64,000 nt of DNA from Anisodus tanguticus (Eukaryota; Streptophyta; Magnoliopsida; Solanales; Solanaceae). This document shows positions 22,348 to 33,547 of the stretch, piece by piece. A program made the translations under genes and the position numbers. Below the pieces are notes generated by a model, which saw nothing but the letters and a program-made list of their open reading frames with translations, did not search any database and was not told the DNA's origin. Each line of letters opens with the position of its first letter. Within the stretch, counting starts at the first letter, position 1. Location of the stretch: contig CM067559.1 in the NCBI GenBank assembly GCA_034509755.1, positions 30,370,032 to 30,434,031 of the forward strand, in the 5' to 3' direction.

Positions 22348-22727
22348 TTAGTGTTTGAGTAAAACTCAAGTTTTCTATTCATCAACAACTGCCTTTTACA
22401 TCGACATAAGGGTCCTATTTATACTACTATATGGACTATTCTAGAAGGCAACCTGAAAGGGCCACAACTCAAACTCTTTCGGCCAAGGTGGGAACTGTTG
22501 CTTTGACCGAGTGTGGAAGGCATAGTCTCGACCGACTATTGAATTCCCCTAGGTCACTCTTTTGTTTCTTCTATGTGGGTGAGTTCATGAACTTAGGCCA
22601 TTCATGAACCATCACTTTGGGAGTCGTGGGAAGCGTCTATTGCTAGAAGGTTCTCAGCCTAGTCACCATTTCATCCCTTAGCCTAGTCACCTTTATTCAT
22701 AACACGACCTCTTATTGTGTCTTAACA

Positions 22728-22974
22728 AGAACTAGTAAGCAACTAGAAACTAAACTAAGCTAAAAGAAAACAACACGGTCTCAGCTAGAACAACATGAAA
22801 GCCGACAAAACTATTGTAGTCTTTGAGCCTTCAAGTTTTATCCTCAACCCCACTCCATATTCCGTCCCATGTTAGACACGTTACCATTGGATGGTTGGAA
22901 ATTTTGGGCATCCCTAGCAAGTCGTCTCTCGGTTTTCATTGAAATCTTAAGTTCACCGACTTTCTTTCATCACT
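22728..22974 (-). pseudogene. 3' pol fragment of a second tandem gypsy body
   Basis: It is nearly the same as 15776-16022, the integrase C-terminal end next to the left LTR, with shared runs such as CCATATTCCGTCCCATG. It breaks off at about 22974 into unrelated AT-rich sequence. Confidence 0.85.
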
Positions 22975-23450
22975 TGAACAATGTTCTAAAAAACTATCGA
23001 AAGTTAACCGAATCGTATCGATGCTAAAGAAAAGCTGAGATGGTTGTGGCGATTTCGAAAAATCTAATTTTAGTTATACAAAATAATATAACCAAAAAAT
23101 TAGTATGATATAAATTTTACTCAATAATCGACATCCCTATGCCCAACCTTGTAAAATCTTAAGAGCTTTTTTATGTGCTTTACAACAGGAGAAATGATTT
23201 TGTAGTCCATTACAAGATATTTTAGTTTTATGTTCCTTTTACAAGCGATATTCATTTTTACACAAAGAGATCTGAAAATAACATATCAGAGATCTAAAAA
23301 GTTATTTTCTTTTATTCAAATTGTAAGAGAGTAAGAGATCTCATTTCCTCCTCGAATCTTCATGAACAATTCATACAAAAGTTAAAAAAAAGCTAGAATG
23401 GCAGATAACACCACTTGGATATGTTGCATACAATTTATATTACTTCTTTT
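22975..23450. other. About 475 bp without a recognised feature
   Basis: AT-rich flanking DNA between the truncated gypsy fragment and a Stowaway-type MITE. No gene or repeat can be supported. Confidence 0.3.
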
Positions 23451-23452
23451 GT

Positions 23453-23679
23453 TCCAATTTTACGACTCACTTTTCTTTTTAGTCAGTGCCAAAGAGAATG
23501 ACACATTTTCTTATTTAGCAAAAAATTAACTTTAAACTTTATCTTTTACGCTTTGAGAGATGATATATAACCGCACAAATATCTTTGACTTGTTTTAGAC
23601 CACACGATTGAAAAGTCTTCCTTTATTTCTTAAACTTCTGCCCAGTCAAACTACATCATATAAATTGAAATGGATGGAG
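23453..23679. mobile_element. Stowaway-like MITE, 227 bp
   Basis: The ends are inverted (CTTCTTTTGTTCCAATTTTA against the complement of TAAATTGAAATGGATGGAG) and are flanked by TA on each side. The inside carries phrases common to the Solanaceae members of this group, such as GAATGACACATTTTC and AGACCACACGATT. It is non-coding. Confidence 0.75.
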
Positions 23680-23681
23680 TA

Positions 23682-24640
23682 ACACTTGTTTGCTTTCGTC
23701 CGATAAAAGTAGAATCTCTCCCACTCACTAAGTAAAGATTAAAATATCTTTATTTGTCATGAGACAACAAGAATTATAGCAATGATAATGAAAAGAAAAC
23801 ACATAATTTTATGTGGAAACTCTCAATGGGAAGAAAACCACGGTCATTATCGACTTTTAGTATTTTTCAATAAAAGATGATTACAAAATATATATAATTA
23901 TATGAAAATGCCGTGTATATATAAGCTGCGAAAAAAATCATATTTCGAATTAATCTTTCTCTTCTTCATCTTTATCAACTTTATCTTGTGTTTTAGTTTC
24001 GATAGCAAGATAGATTGTTTGAATATTTGAATCCAAGACGCTTAATTCTTTTTTTTTATTAAGATTAAGATAAAAGTGATTTGTATGATAATAGAGCTGT
24101 TTGAAATGATCTTGAAAATGAAAAGTAGTTGGTTACTTTCTATTGGAGAAAAAGACGAGTGCTCCATTTGAGTAAGTTCTATGGAATCGATGGGATGAAC
24201 CCATGTTACAAGCACATGGTTTTACAATCTATTTTTTTTTTCAAAAAAAGATTTAATTCCTTCTAGTGGGCCATTTTCTTGCCCTTTGATGAACATTATT
24301 TTCATATCATCCAAGCTTAAAAAACTTATTCAACCTAAAACTTGTTACCTCATTTACCTTTCTAATTGATGTGTCTTAATTTAATTAGTAAAAAATATGA
24401 TCTTAAATTTGAGATTTGTAACATATTAGCTCTTGCATACTTTCGACTGGCCAGTATGGCGTCCGTCAAACATAGACAATTATAATATCAAATGTGAAAT
24501 AACCCTTCAAATATTCTATACGTACTTGTCGAATACTTTTGACTAGTTGTGCCAACCGCCACATTGTTGGTTTGTGGAATAACAGGGCCTTATATTAGCA
24601 TATATGCTGTTAGAGACTTCGAGGCCGATCATAAAACATT
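23682..24640. other. About 950 bp without a recognised feature
   Basis: AT-rich non-coding DNA. No ORF with a domain, no LTR ends and no clear inverted repeat were found. Confidence 0.3.
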
Positions 24641-25030
24641 TTTTGTCCGGATTTCCCTTCAAAAGCACTGGTCTTTAAATTTTTCCCCTCAAATTGTTGA
24701 TCTTTAATTTTTGCTCTTCCCTTAAAAATATCTTAAGGTTTTGGGTTCGAACCACCGCTCAGTCAAAAATTTAAAAAATCACAAGGTAGAGTTAGGCTTC
24801 ACAAACTTTGCCTTTGAAACTCTGCCTTAAGGGATAGTTTGCAGGAAAACTCTACCTTGTGAATCCAAACTATGTCTTGCGATTTTTTTAAAATTTTTTA
24901 ACTGAACTGGGGTTTGAACTCAGAACCAAAGGGTTTTTAGGCAAAGGAAAAAATTTAAATTTTTTTAATTTGAGGGGCAAAAATTAAAGATCACCTCAAA
25001 AGAGGGGCATTTGTGCGAATTCTCCATTAT
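24640..25030. mobile_element. Foldback MITE-like element, related to 12700-13425
   Basis: The left arm has GGTCTTTAAATTTTTCCCCTC and GGTTTTGGGTTCGAAC. The right arm has their complements near 24910-25010, with GGGGCAAAAATTAAAGATC. CACAAGGTAGAGTT also recurs inverted in the centre. It shares the TGCGATTTTTT-style inner arm with the longer element at 12700-13425. Confidence 0.65.
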
Positions 25031-25239
25031 AAAATTTTGAAAAAAGGACAAAAGCAGTCATCCGGCCCAAACTAATGATAGTGGGATGGCTCAAGATGTT
25101 TAAAACCCATTAGCTAGCATTTTTTAAAATAGGGAACAGGACACAAATAACCATCAGGGTGAAACTATTCACACCCAATGACCCAAGAATTTTAAGACAC
25201 TTTTAGCCTTTTTAAAATAATTCAATTTTCTTGTCATTT

Positions 25240-25540
25240 TTTAACTAATTCCAGCATATGTATAGAAACTATATCATTGTTGTATAGAATATGTATCATT
25301 ACTGTATATATATATATAAATTATATCATTACTGTATATATGTATATAAATTGTATCATTATTATATAGAATATTTATCACTATTGTATATATGTTATAC
25401 TACATATAAAAACTATATCATTATTGTATAGTTTATGTATCCTCACAGTATGTGTACAGAAAAATGTATCATTCTTGTATAATTTATGTATAATAAATAT
25501 AAATATTAATGACACACATATTATACAGTCATTATACACT
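25240..25540. repeat. Degenerate AT-rich short repeats
   Basis: Units built on TATATCATTATTGTATA recur every 30-60 bp with insertions and deletions. Simple-sequence expansion explains the stretch; the ORF that starts at 25424 follows this composition. Confidence 0.65.
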
Positions 25541-25680
25541 TTTTACATACAAGCAAGGCTTATTCAAGAAAAAATAGAGACTGCCGAAATTTTTTATTCG
25601 GCCAGATCTATACCAAACAATCATAGATCTGACGATTCAAGGAGTTTATATGAACTCCGGCGACACGATATGGCCAGAGA

Positions 25681-25958
25681 AGTAAGATCTTATCCTTCGG
25701 TGACCGCAACCTTCAAAATATAGGAGAAAGCCATCAGATCTGGTGATTGTTCAAATGGCGTCGTTGTTTACCTCGCCTTGTTGCGCTGTTCTCCGACGAA
25801 TGTGTGACTTCTACATGGAAGTAAGATCTTATCCTTCGGTGACCGCGACCTTCAAAATATAGGAGAAAGCCATCAGATCTGGTGATTGTTCAAATGGCGT
25901 CGTTGTTTACCTCGCCTTGTTGCGCTGTTCTCCGACGAATGTGTGACTTCTACATGGA
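25681..25958. repeat. 139-bp perfect or near-perfect tandem duplication
   Basis: Copies at 25681-25819 and 25820-25958 start AGTAAGATCTTATCCTTCGG and end CTTCTACATGG. One difference is visible early on (CCGCAACC against CCGCGACC). The sequence has the moderate GC content of former exon DNA, but I cannot name a protein. Confidence 0.85.
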
Positions 25959-26062
25959 AATTTCTATCCATTTCAAGAGTTCTATTATTTCGTTTGTCAG
26001 AAAAATTGCGTCGTCTGATACGTATAAGATTTGAAATTGTGACAGTAATCTCCCAGCAGATA

Positions 26063-26678
26063 CATTATGGGGCGTGGTGGTGGGGGTGGGGGTGGGGTGT
26101 TGTGGGTGGTCTGTGGGGGAGGGGGTGGAGGGGTCGAAGTGTGGGGATTGAATTTGGGATACATTGATGTGTTTTTATTGATATGAAAAATATTTTCCAT
26201 TAAATGTTTTTCCAAAATATTTTCTTTTGTTGTGAAGAAAACATTTTTCAAAATATTTAGTGCAACCAAATGAGAAAATAGAAAAATACTTTTAAAAAAA
26301 ATTGTCATACCAAACACACCCTTAATTTTGCAAGGCTATCTTCCACAATCAATACTAAATAAGGTAATCATGAAAGTGGGGTGTGGTGGTGGAGGTGGTG
26401 ATGGGGTGTTGTGGGTGGTCTGTGGGGGGAGGGGTCGAAGTGTGGGGATTGAGTTGGGATACATTGATGTGTTTTTATTGATATGAAAAATATTTTCCAT
26501 TAAATGTTTTTCCAAAATATTTTATTTTGTTGTGAAAAAAACATTTTCCAAAATATTTAGTGCAATCAAATGAGAAAATACAAAAACACTTTTAAAAAAA
26601 AAATTCATCATACCAAACACACCCTTAATTTTGCAAGGTTATATTCCACAATCAATACTTAAATAAGGTAATCATGAC
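26063..26678. repeat. About 305-bp tandem duplication with a G-rich start
   Basis: Two copies (about 26063-26372 and 26373-26678) share a G/T-rich opening (GTTGTGGGTGGTCTGTGGG) and an AT-rich body (TTGATATGAAAAATATTTTCC). They differ by small indels. The ORFs at 25886-26167 and 25997-26317 lie on the G-rich strand and its complement and are not genes. Confidence 0.8.
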
Positions 26679-26789
26679 AATTGAGAAAATAACCAAATGC
26701 AGCCCCTCCCAAGTATGACTAGATTGTCAATTACACACTTTTTCCACACGAGTCTTATTATCATCTTGAACTACTTTAAAATAGAATAA

Positions 26790-27172
26790 TATTGCCCCAT
26801 AAAAGCTCACGTGGCAAAAAAAATATATTTCACGAGAGCAAAAACAGATTATTGAAGCTTGGTTTTTGTAAATTTTCTGATTTTTTAAATCTTTTACTTT
26901 CTTTTTTATTTTCTTTTTATTCAATATTAATTTTTTGTCACTATTCACCTCCACAAGTACAGCGCCGCCGCCATTATCCACGACACAGATGGATCATCCA
27001 TCAACCCTTTTTTCCACCAACTTCACCTCCTTCTATTGCTCACCCACTCCTCTTCTCCTCAACCTCAACCTCAACTCAAATTTCTATTTTCTTCTCGATC
27101 ACAGCCAAACACGTCCTTAACACAAAATTCATTTTTTCACTCTTTCATTCACTAACGCCAGCGCCACCTTGT
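26790..27172 (+). other. CT-rich, leader-like sequence at the target of a copia insertion
   Basis: The stretch has alternating CT-rich runs and short plus-strand ORFs (from 26792 and 26935) rich in Ser, Pro and Thr, as in plant 5' leaders or transit peptides. It is broken by the copia LTR at 27173; the other side of the target resumes at 33543. No protein could be recognised on either side, so a disrupted gene is possible but unproven. Confidence 0.25.
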
Positions 27173-27958
27173 TGTAGGGTTTTGTTGGGTTCAAAACACA
27201 TAAGTAAGGCACATCGGAAGTTTAAAAGTTTTGTTTCTTACTTACCCCAACAATAATTTTTGGTATGGTTATACAACAATGAAACTTTTAACATAAAACA
27301 TATACTTACAAGTTATTATTATCTGGAATCTTTATCAACTGTGAGGTGCACACGCGATTGCCCTTCCAATTGCAAGCTCCAAGCTTCAATGTATTTCTCC
27401 TTCGGAAAGCTAGAAAATCCGGCAGAAGTTCGAGAGAGTATTTGATTCTAAGTCTCTGAGGCTTAGAATGATTTTCAGAATTGGTGTGTTGAATAATGAG
27501 GTGAATGCCTCTATTTATAGTTGAAAAATAGGTCAAAACCAAATTAGGATTTGACCTTGGGCCTGGCCCAAAAATTGAGGCAAAAGCACTGTGGCCCTAG
27601 GGTATAGGCGCCGCGACACTCGTCATGCGTCCGCACCGTGCCGTGGCCCTAGGGGTATGGCGCGCGGCGCTCGACGTGCTCCCTGCACTTTGTCTCGATT
27701 TATTTATCGGTGCATTCTTAATTAAATCCAAAATCCAATTTTGACATAATTAAATTAATCATTATTCATCTAAATATCTCGATTCCAATTCGAACATTTA
27801 ATTACTCTCTCAATACATCCTTAGATCGAAACGGACAATCGACATAGTGTGACCCTACATGCCTTCTCATATCGACATTAATCAAATTAAGGTCTACACG
27901 GAACTCCTAGACGGCACCGGAAGACTAACTCAATATGTGTAAGTACGTTTACGCGAAT
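27173..27958 (-). repeat. Truncated 3' LTR of the copia element
   Basis: It matches 31946-32729 of the right LTR almost base for base. Differences cluster in a GC-rich patch near 27625-27700. Similarity ends at CGCGAAT, where RT-coding sequence begins. The identical ORF pairs in both LTRs (27260 and 32033; 27542 and 32315) reflect the repeat, not genes. Confidence 0.9.
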
Positions 27959-28722
27959 GCATCAATCTTCTTCTTGAAGACCCATTTGCATCCTGTGGGT
28001 CTAACACCTGCTGGCAAATCAACCAAGTTCTAAACTTGATTGATGTACATAGAGTCCATCTCAGATTTCATGGCTTCTTGCCATTTCTGCGAATCAATGT
28101 CTAACATAGCTTCGCTATAAGTTGTAGGTTCATCGTCATCAGGAATATCTATCTCATTGTGTGTTTCAACAAGGAGATTAAGTCTTTCAGGAGGACGATG
28201 AGTCCTAGTAGTCCTACAGAGTTGAGTATTCTGCGTCTCAGTGTTTGTTGCATTCTGATTGTGAGAAGGTCTTTGTGTATTGGACAATCCATCACCTTGA
28301 CAGCTTTTAGAAATGTCATTTTCATGTATTTTCTTAATGGAATGAGGTACAACCATTGTATCATCTTCCATTGGTTGTGTATGAGAGCCTTGCATTTCTG
28401 CACTATCTCTCACAGCACTCCTACTGACTGAATGGCGTACTCTAAGTACCCAATCTTCACCAGATACTCCCATTGAATCCTTGTTTAGGTCATTCGACAA
28501 GGGTTCATTTTCTGTGTTATCTTGTGGTTCTTGAATTTCTTCAAGTTCTATCTCTGTGCAGCTATGTTCCTTGTAAACATATTCCTCTTCAAGGAAAGTT
28601 GTGTTCCTGGAAACAATGACCTTATGTTCTCCAAGAAGATAAAAGTAGTATCCCTTAGTTTCCTTTGGATACCCCACGAAGTAACATTTCTCACTTTTAG
28701 ATTCCAACTTGTCAGTGAGCAT
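27959..28722 (-). pseudogene. Copia integrase C-terminus and start of RT
   Basis: The 230-codon frame (28722-28030) starts in the integrase C-terminal segment (KCYFVGYPKETKGYYFY), continues through an acidic spacer, and reaches the RT N-terminal motif EAMLDIDSQKWQEAMKSEMD. After a stop near 28030 the RT start continues as PTGCKWVFKKKI and is cut at 27959 by the deletion. No catalytic RT motif remains. Confidence 0.85.
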
Positions 28723-28736
28723 CTTCTATAAAATCC

Positions 28737-29165
28737 TTGCTTAAGTATTCACCTCCTGGATCCGATCGAAGGGTCTTGATACTTGTTGCAAGTTGCTTCT
28801 CTACTTTCGACTTGTACTCCTTGAACTTCTCTAAAGCCTCGGATTTGTGTCTCATAAGTTACACATACCCATACCTTGTGAAGTCGTCATTAAAAGTGAT
28901 GAAGTATGGAAGCCTCATTTAGCTTGAGTCGAGAATGGTCCACATACATCAGTATGGACCAACTCAAGTACCTCCTTGGCTCGTACACCTTTCCCAGAAA
29001 GTGGTTTATTGGTCATCTTTCCTCTCAAGAAAGACTCGCAGTTACCATAGGACTCCAAGTCAAATAGTTCGAGGTAGTCTAACTTCCTCAATCTTGCTAT
29101 CCTTGATTCGTTGATATGACCAAGTCTGTAGTGCCATAGGTAGGTAGAGTTTCTATTACTTGTCT
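28737..29165 (-). pseudogene. Copia integrase core, broken
   Basis: Minus-strand frames show the GAG-pre-integrase HxxLGH-type segment near 29110-29130 and an integrase core with the conserved cysteine pair near 29030. Several stops separate it from the frames on both sides. The order protease-integrase-RT is the copia order. Confidence 0.65.
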
Positions 29166-29169
29166 TGGC

Positions 29170-29592
29170 TCATTTATTTTGTACATTGAATATCTCTCGA
29201 CTACAGTTCAGTGTATATAATTCATCCACAAGAGGAGCAGTTCCATATATAACATTATTAAAAGATAGTACGTGACTGCCATTATAAATATAAGAGGAAA
29301 AGTCCTCCATGTCCAATACTGGGATAGAAATAATATTCCTTGTTAACGAGAGAACATAAAAACAATCATTCAACACTAAACAATAGCCGGAAGGTAAATT
29401 TAATCTATAAGTCCCTACGCGCTCAGCATCCACTCGTGCTCCATTTCCAACGCGTAGGTCTATCTCTCTCGGTCCAACCTTCCTGCTATTAGTTAGTCCC
29501 TGCACATTTGTACAAATGTGTGAGCCACAAGCGGTATCCAATACCCAGGAATGAGAGTTATTTATAGACATATTAATTTCAATGACGTACAT
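29170..29592 (-). pseudogene. Copia aspartic protease
   Basis: The 140-codon frame contains WVLDTACGSHICTN, where the active site D-[ST]-G reads D-T-A, the usual copia variant with a following cysteine. LVLNDCFYVLSLTRNIISI is the normal C-terminal end of the domain. A pre-integrase segment with LYTLNC follows. It is one of the better preserved domains of this element. Confidence 0.85.
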
Positions 29593-29649
29593 ACCTTGTC
29601 CACCAAAGGCAGGAGCACCAAGTGCTTTTCCTCCTCCTGGTGCCGTGCA

Positions 29650-30432
29650 GTCCTTTTTCTAATGCCCCTTCATATGACAGTTGAGGCATTCATCCTTAGC
29701 CGCGCTCACCTTCTTCTTCACCTCCCTTGGGCTTCATAATTGAGGGCGCAACGATTGCCTTGCCCTTCTTCTTCTGTCATTCCTTGACTTTCGGCTTCAG
29801 TCGGCTAGAAGAGCTCACCATAAGCACAATTTTACCTTTGGAAGTGGAGGACTCAAAGGTCTTGAGCATGTTGTGCAGCTCCGGCAAAGTCGCCTTCGTT
29901 CCATTCATGTTGAAATTAACTATGAAGTTCTCAAAGGAACGAGGGAGAGAGTTCAGGATGAGGGTGGTAGCGACATTCTTTTCAAGCTTCGTTCCAATCG
30001 AAGCAAGCCTCTCTATCAGCCCGATCATCTTCAACATGTTCTGTGAGACCGGGTCCTTTCATTGAGCTTACACTTGAAGAGTTCTATTAGCAACTCATAT
30101 TACATTGTCTGGGATTGAGAGTCATAGAGACTCTTCAAGTGTTCTAGCATCTCATTTGGCTCCATGTTCTCATGCTGTCTCTGAAGTTCCATATACATGG
30201 AAGATAGCATTACACATTACGCCGAAGTGGCATCATCTAGATGTTTCTGGTAAGCATTTTTATCAAAAGAGGCATATTCTTCAGAATCTGTCGCATGGAC
30301 TGTTGGGAACACCAACACATATTCTATTTTCTCTTGTCTGAGTACTATTCGCAAATTCCTTAGCCAGTCAAGGTAGTTCGGTCCAGTAAGTTTATTCATC
30401 TCAATCAACATTTTCAACGACAAGCTCAACAT
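29650..30432 (-). pseudogene. Copia gag
   Basis: The frame 30432-30217 starts with the gag N-terminal segment and includes KLTGPNYLDWLRNLRIVL, typical of copia gag. A second frame (30037-29777) holds the UBN2 part with ILNSLPRSFENFIVNFNMN. A zinc-knuckle remnant (CLNCHMKGH order) lies near 29660-29700. A frameshift lies between 30217 and 30050. Confidence 0.8.
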
Positions 30433-31928
30433 CTTTTATAATCTGAAGAATTAGATAGACCTAAAATCAAACTCAAAATCTATTTCCTATTATACACATT
30501 CATTTAGGCTAATCAACAAGGCCTTTTGTTTAATTAGCTCCCACTATTTTAACATGCTTCTACGACCCCATTGTAGAATACGAACCTATATTAATAGAGG
30601 TCATAATGGGCCAAGACCCAAGCCTATGCTATCTCCGCGTTTGCTTTGGCTGATAAGTTCAACAACATATCTTGGTAGGTTTTAAACCAATTGCAAAACT
30701 TATTCGCAACTCTTGGTTTATCAAATTATTACATTTAATCTTACGTCCTTAGATTAGTCCAACACTTTGGCGCCAAGATTTGTCTAAGCAAGTCAACCCC
30801 ATTACACGACTGCGTTTATGTATCTAAGCAAATTTGGCCTTTGTGAGCAAACACTTTGGTGTAAATACCCACAAAAGTTTATCATTTACCTTTACATTAA
30901 AACACATCTATGAAAGAGTCTGGATCCTCGTAGACTTAGAGCAAATGCTTTGGCATAAATACTCGTATCGCCGAAAAGGATTTTGCACTCTAACAATTAC
31001 AATGGACGACACGTTTTAATTTAGATTTCTATTTAAAGTTTTAGGGAACATTTTAATTCGGAATTTTAACCAAGATCAACTCTTTTATTCCATATCCAAT
31101 ATGGCATCTTAACATCATGCAAAACTAATAACACATATAGTTTAGGAACCGTCAACCCAATATGCATGATAGAAGATGGTTTAATCAAACACTGGTCGTC
31201 GCCTGCCCAGACAGTTATAACGGACACTATTCTAGAAATGTAAATGACAAATATTTTGACATTTAGCACATAAACAATATACTTATCAAATAATATACTA
31301 TATAATAATAATCTTGGGTTAAACATTCTGAACTATGAATTTTATTTTTTCTAACAGGTGGAGCCGCGACGCTAAACATTAGCGCCACAGAGGCAATAGC
31401 CTTTCGGCTTCTGGAAAAATGCATTAGCGTCACGGCGCCTGTTGTCCAGTGAGTTCATGTTTTAAAACAAAGCATTAGCGCTGCGACACTGCACTATAGA
31501 GCCGCGGCGGCACCTTGAAACCCTAGCAAGCGCCCCGACACCCTACCATAGGGTCGCGATGCTTATGTCCTGAAAAATGTTTCTGTGTTGATTCTCGGAA
31601 TCATTTAACCCCTAAATCCAATTTAGGGATCAAATCAAAGGTCCTTTATCATCACCCACCATTATGAATAACGCCCATATCAACCATCATCCGTCTTTAC
31701 TCATTCTTAGTCGTACACCATGCAATGAGCCAGACAATACACTTTGGCTTAGTTCGAGTTAGAGCAGAATGACTTCCTCTAGTTAGCGTAGGAAATAATT
31801 TAGGGTGAAATCAAAAGGTCAACATACGTTCAAGACATTTAGGATTTCAAGAAACCTCGTTTTAATCTAATTTTATGTTTAACCCATATTATTATTCTAT
31901 TCAATTGTTATATAATCATTTAACCAGT
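30433..31928 (-). other. Long 5' leader of the copia element
   Basis: About 1.5 kb separates the primer-binding site from gag, with no supported ORF. A GC-rich part at 31360-31565 repeats CATTAGCG-type and GCCGCGAC-type motifs that recall the GC-rich patch of the LTR. The role is unknown; long leaders can carry packaging and translation signals. Confidence 0.6.
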
Positions 31929-31944
31929 CTGAGCTCTGATACCA
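31929..31944 (-). other. Primer-binding site of the copia element
   Basis: The minus strand reads TGGTATCAGAGCTCAG two bases inside the 5' LTR, matching initiator tRNA-Met priming. Confidence 0.88.
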
Positions 31945-31945
31945 T

Positions 31946-33542
31946 TGTAGGGTTTTGTTGGGTTCAAAACACATAAGTAAGGCACATCGGAAGTTTAAAA
32001 GTTTTGTTTCTTACTTACCCCAACAATAATTTTTGGTATGGTTATACAACAATGAAACTTTTAACATAAAACATATACTTACAAGTTATTATTATCTGGA
32101 ATCTTTATCAACTGTGAGGTGCACACGCGATTGCCCTTCCAATTGCAAGCTCCAAGCTTCAATGTATTTCTCCTTCGGAAAGCTAGAAAATCCGGCAGAA
32201 GTTCGAGAGAGTATTTGATTCTAAGTCTCTGAGGCTTAGAATGATTTTCAGAATTGGTGTGTTGAATAATGAGGTGAATGCCTCTATTTATAGTTGAAAA
32301 ATAGGTCAAAACCAAATTAGGATTTGACCTTGGGCCTGGCCCAAAAATTGAGGCAAAAGCACTGTGGCCCTAGGGTATAGGCGCCGCGACACTCGTCATG
32401 CGTCTGCACTGTGCTGTGGCCCTAGGGTATGGGCGCCGCGGCGCTCGACGTGCTCCTGCACTGTCTCGATTTATTTATCGGTGCATTCTTAATTAAATCC
32501 AAAATCCAATTTTGACATAATTAAATTAATCATTATTCATCTAAATATCTCGATTCCAATTCGAACATTTAATTACTCTCTCAATACATCCTTAGATCGA
32601 AACGGACAATCGACATAGTGTGACCCTACATGCCTTCTCATATCGACATTAATCAAATTAAGGTCTACACGGAACTCCTAGACGGCGCCGGAAGACGAAC
32701 TCAATATGTGTAAGTACGTTTACGCGAATCCAGTAAACTTAACCTTTATGTGGTAAGATAAAATCCTTTCATTCTCGACACACCCGATCAAGCTTAGGAT
32801 TTGTCAAATGTCTACCCAAATGGTTTAATCATTGTATCTCATCTATATTAGTTTAATACTAGACCATATTCTAAATATGTCTATTGCGTTGGCCAACGAC
32901 TTAGTCAACTTAATATCACTGAGAATCCGAGTGTTCTCCCGAATATACATTCGAAGAATGAATCCTAATCTTGGCTCAACTACCACCTTCAACCCACATC
33001 GTAATGTACCCAATACAAGCCGTATCTCAACCTATAAGGCATTTGGGCTTAGGACGGGATCAAAGTACATTACTTTGTAGACAAGGCGCGTATTGACCTC
33101 AAGTCTAAGGACTTCTATCTCCCACACGTTGATCATACTTTAGACAAGTATAACAAACAGTATATCAGCAGGGTATACCAATACTTCCAAAGTATTCATG
33201 TGTCCATCATGAGTAGCCATTACTCGTAGCAGGTGAGACATACTACATCCTCTAAGGATGTGATGCAGACCACATGTCGACTTATCACATATCATCGATA
33301 TCCCATTCTCGATGATCATTAGTCGAGGCTATTTTAAGAGTTACGCTCTATCATGAATATCTCATTCTATTAATGACAACGTAAGCTCAAGGGATGCACA
33401 TTAATGAATAATTACAAACAATCAAATAATAATTCAATAATTGCAAATGTCATAATATTAATCTCCATTAATAATAATATGAATGTGTATAAAGTACATT
33501 TGTCCTAATACAGATTGTCTCTAGGACATAAATATACTTTCA
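31946..33542 (-). repeat. Complete 5' LTR, 1597 bp
   Basis: It begins TGTAGGGTTTTGTT and ends ATATACTTTCA on the plus strand. The first 784 bp match the truncated left LTR. The remaining 810 bp have no partner in the window. The ORF at 32832-33080 has no domain. Confidence 0.85.
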
Positions 33543-33547
33543 CTTGC

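Larger units (their letters stand above)
19428..22727 (-). repeat. Gypsy 5' (middle) LTR, interrupted by another LTR
   Basis: Segments 19428-20133 and 22348-22727 together match the left LTR at 14700-15775. Between them lies an insertion flanked by TTAGT on both sides. Without the insertion and one target copy the LTR is about 1080 bp. A pol fragment, not unique flanking DNA, follows at 22728. Confidence 0.85.
14700..22974 (-). mobile_element. Ty3/gypsy element in a tandem arrangement (LTR-body-LTR-body fragment)
   Basis: On the minus strand the order is a 3' pol fragment (22974-22728), an LTR (22727-19428, interrupted), a primer-binding site, a gag stub, protease, RT, RNase H, integrase, and a second LTR (15775-14700). 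The fragment at 22728-22974 repeats 15776-16022, the part next to the left LTR, so two bodies once shared the middle LTR. Most of gag is missing and pol is broken, so the element is non-autonomous. A 2.2-kb insertion at 20134-22347 lies inside the middle LTR. Confidence 0.88.
27173..33542 (-). mobile_element. Ty1/copia element with a large 3' deletion, 6.4 kb
   Basis: The right LTR (31946-33542) is complete; the left one is cut after 786 bp. Five-bp flanks CTTGT (27168-27172) and CTTGC (33543-33547) match at four of five positions. On the minus strand a 1.5-kb leader, gag, protease and integrase follow. The body stops at the beginning of RT, where it is joined to the truncated 3' LTR, so most of RT, all of RNase H and about 800 bp of LTR are gone. 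The shared LTR parts are nearly identical, suggesting a rather recent insertion. Confidence 0.9.

Noticed and set aside
26792..27256. A 154-codon plus-strand ORF with a Ser/Pro-rich N-terminus
   Set aside because: Its last third is copia LTR (from 27173). The remainder is CT-rich leader-like DNA with no recognised domain, so it is not called as a gene.
27260..27542. Two ORFs repeated exactly at 32033 and 32315
   Set aside because: They are repeated only because they lie in the two LTR copies of one copia element. No domain.
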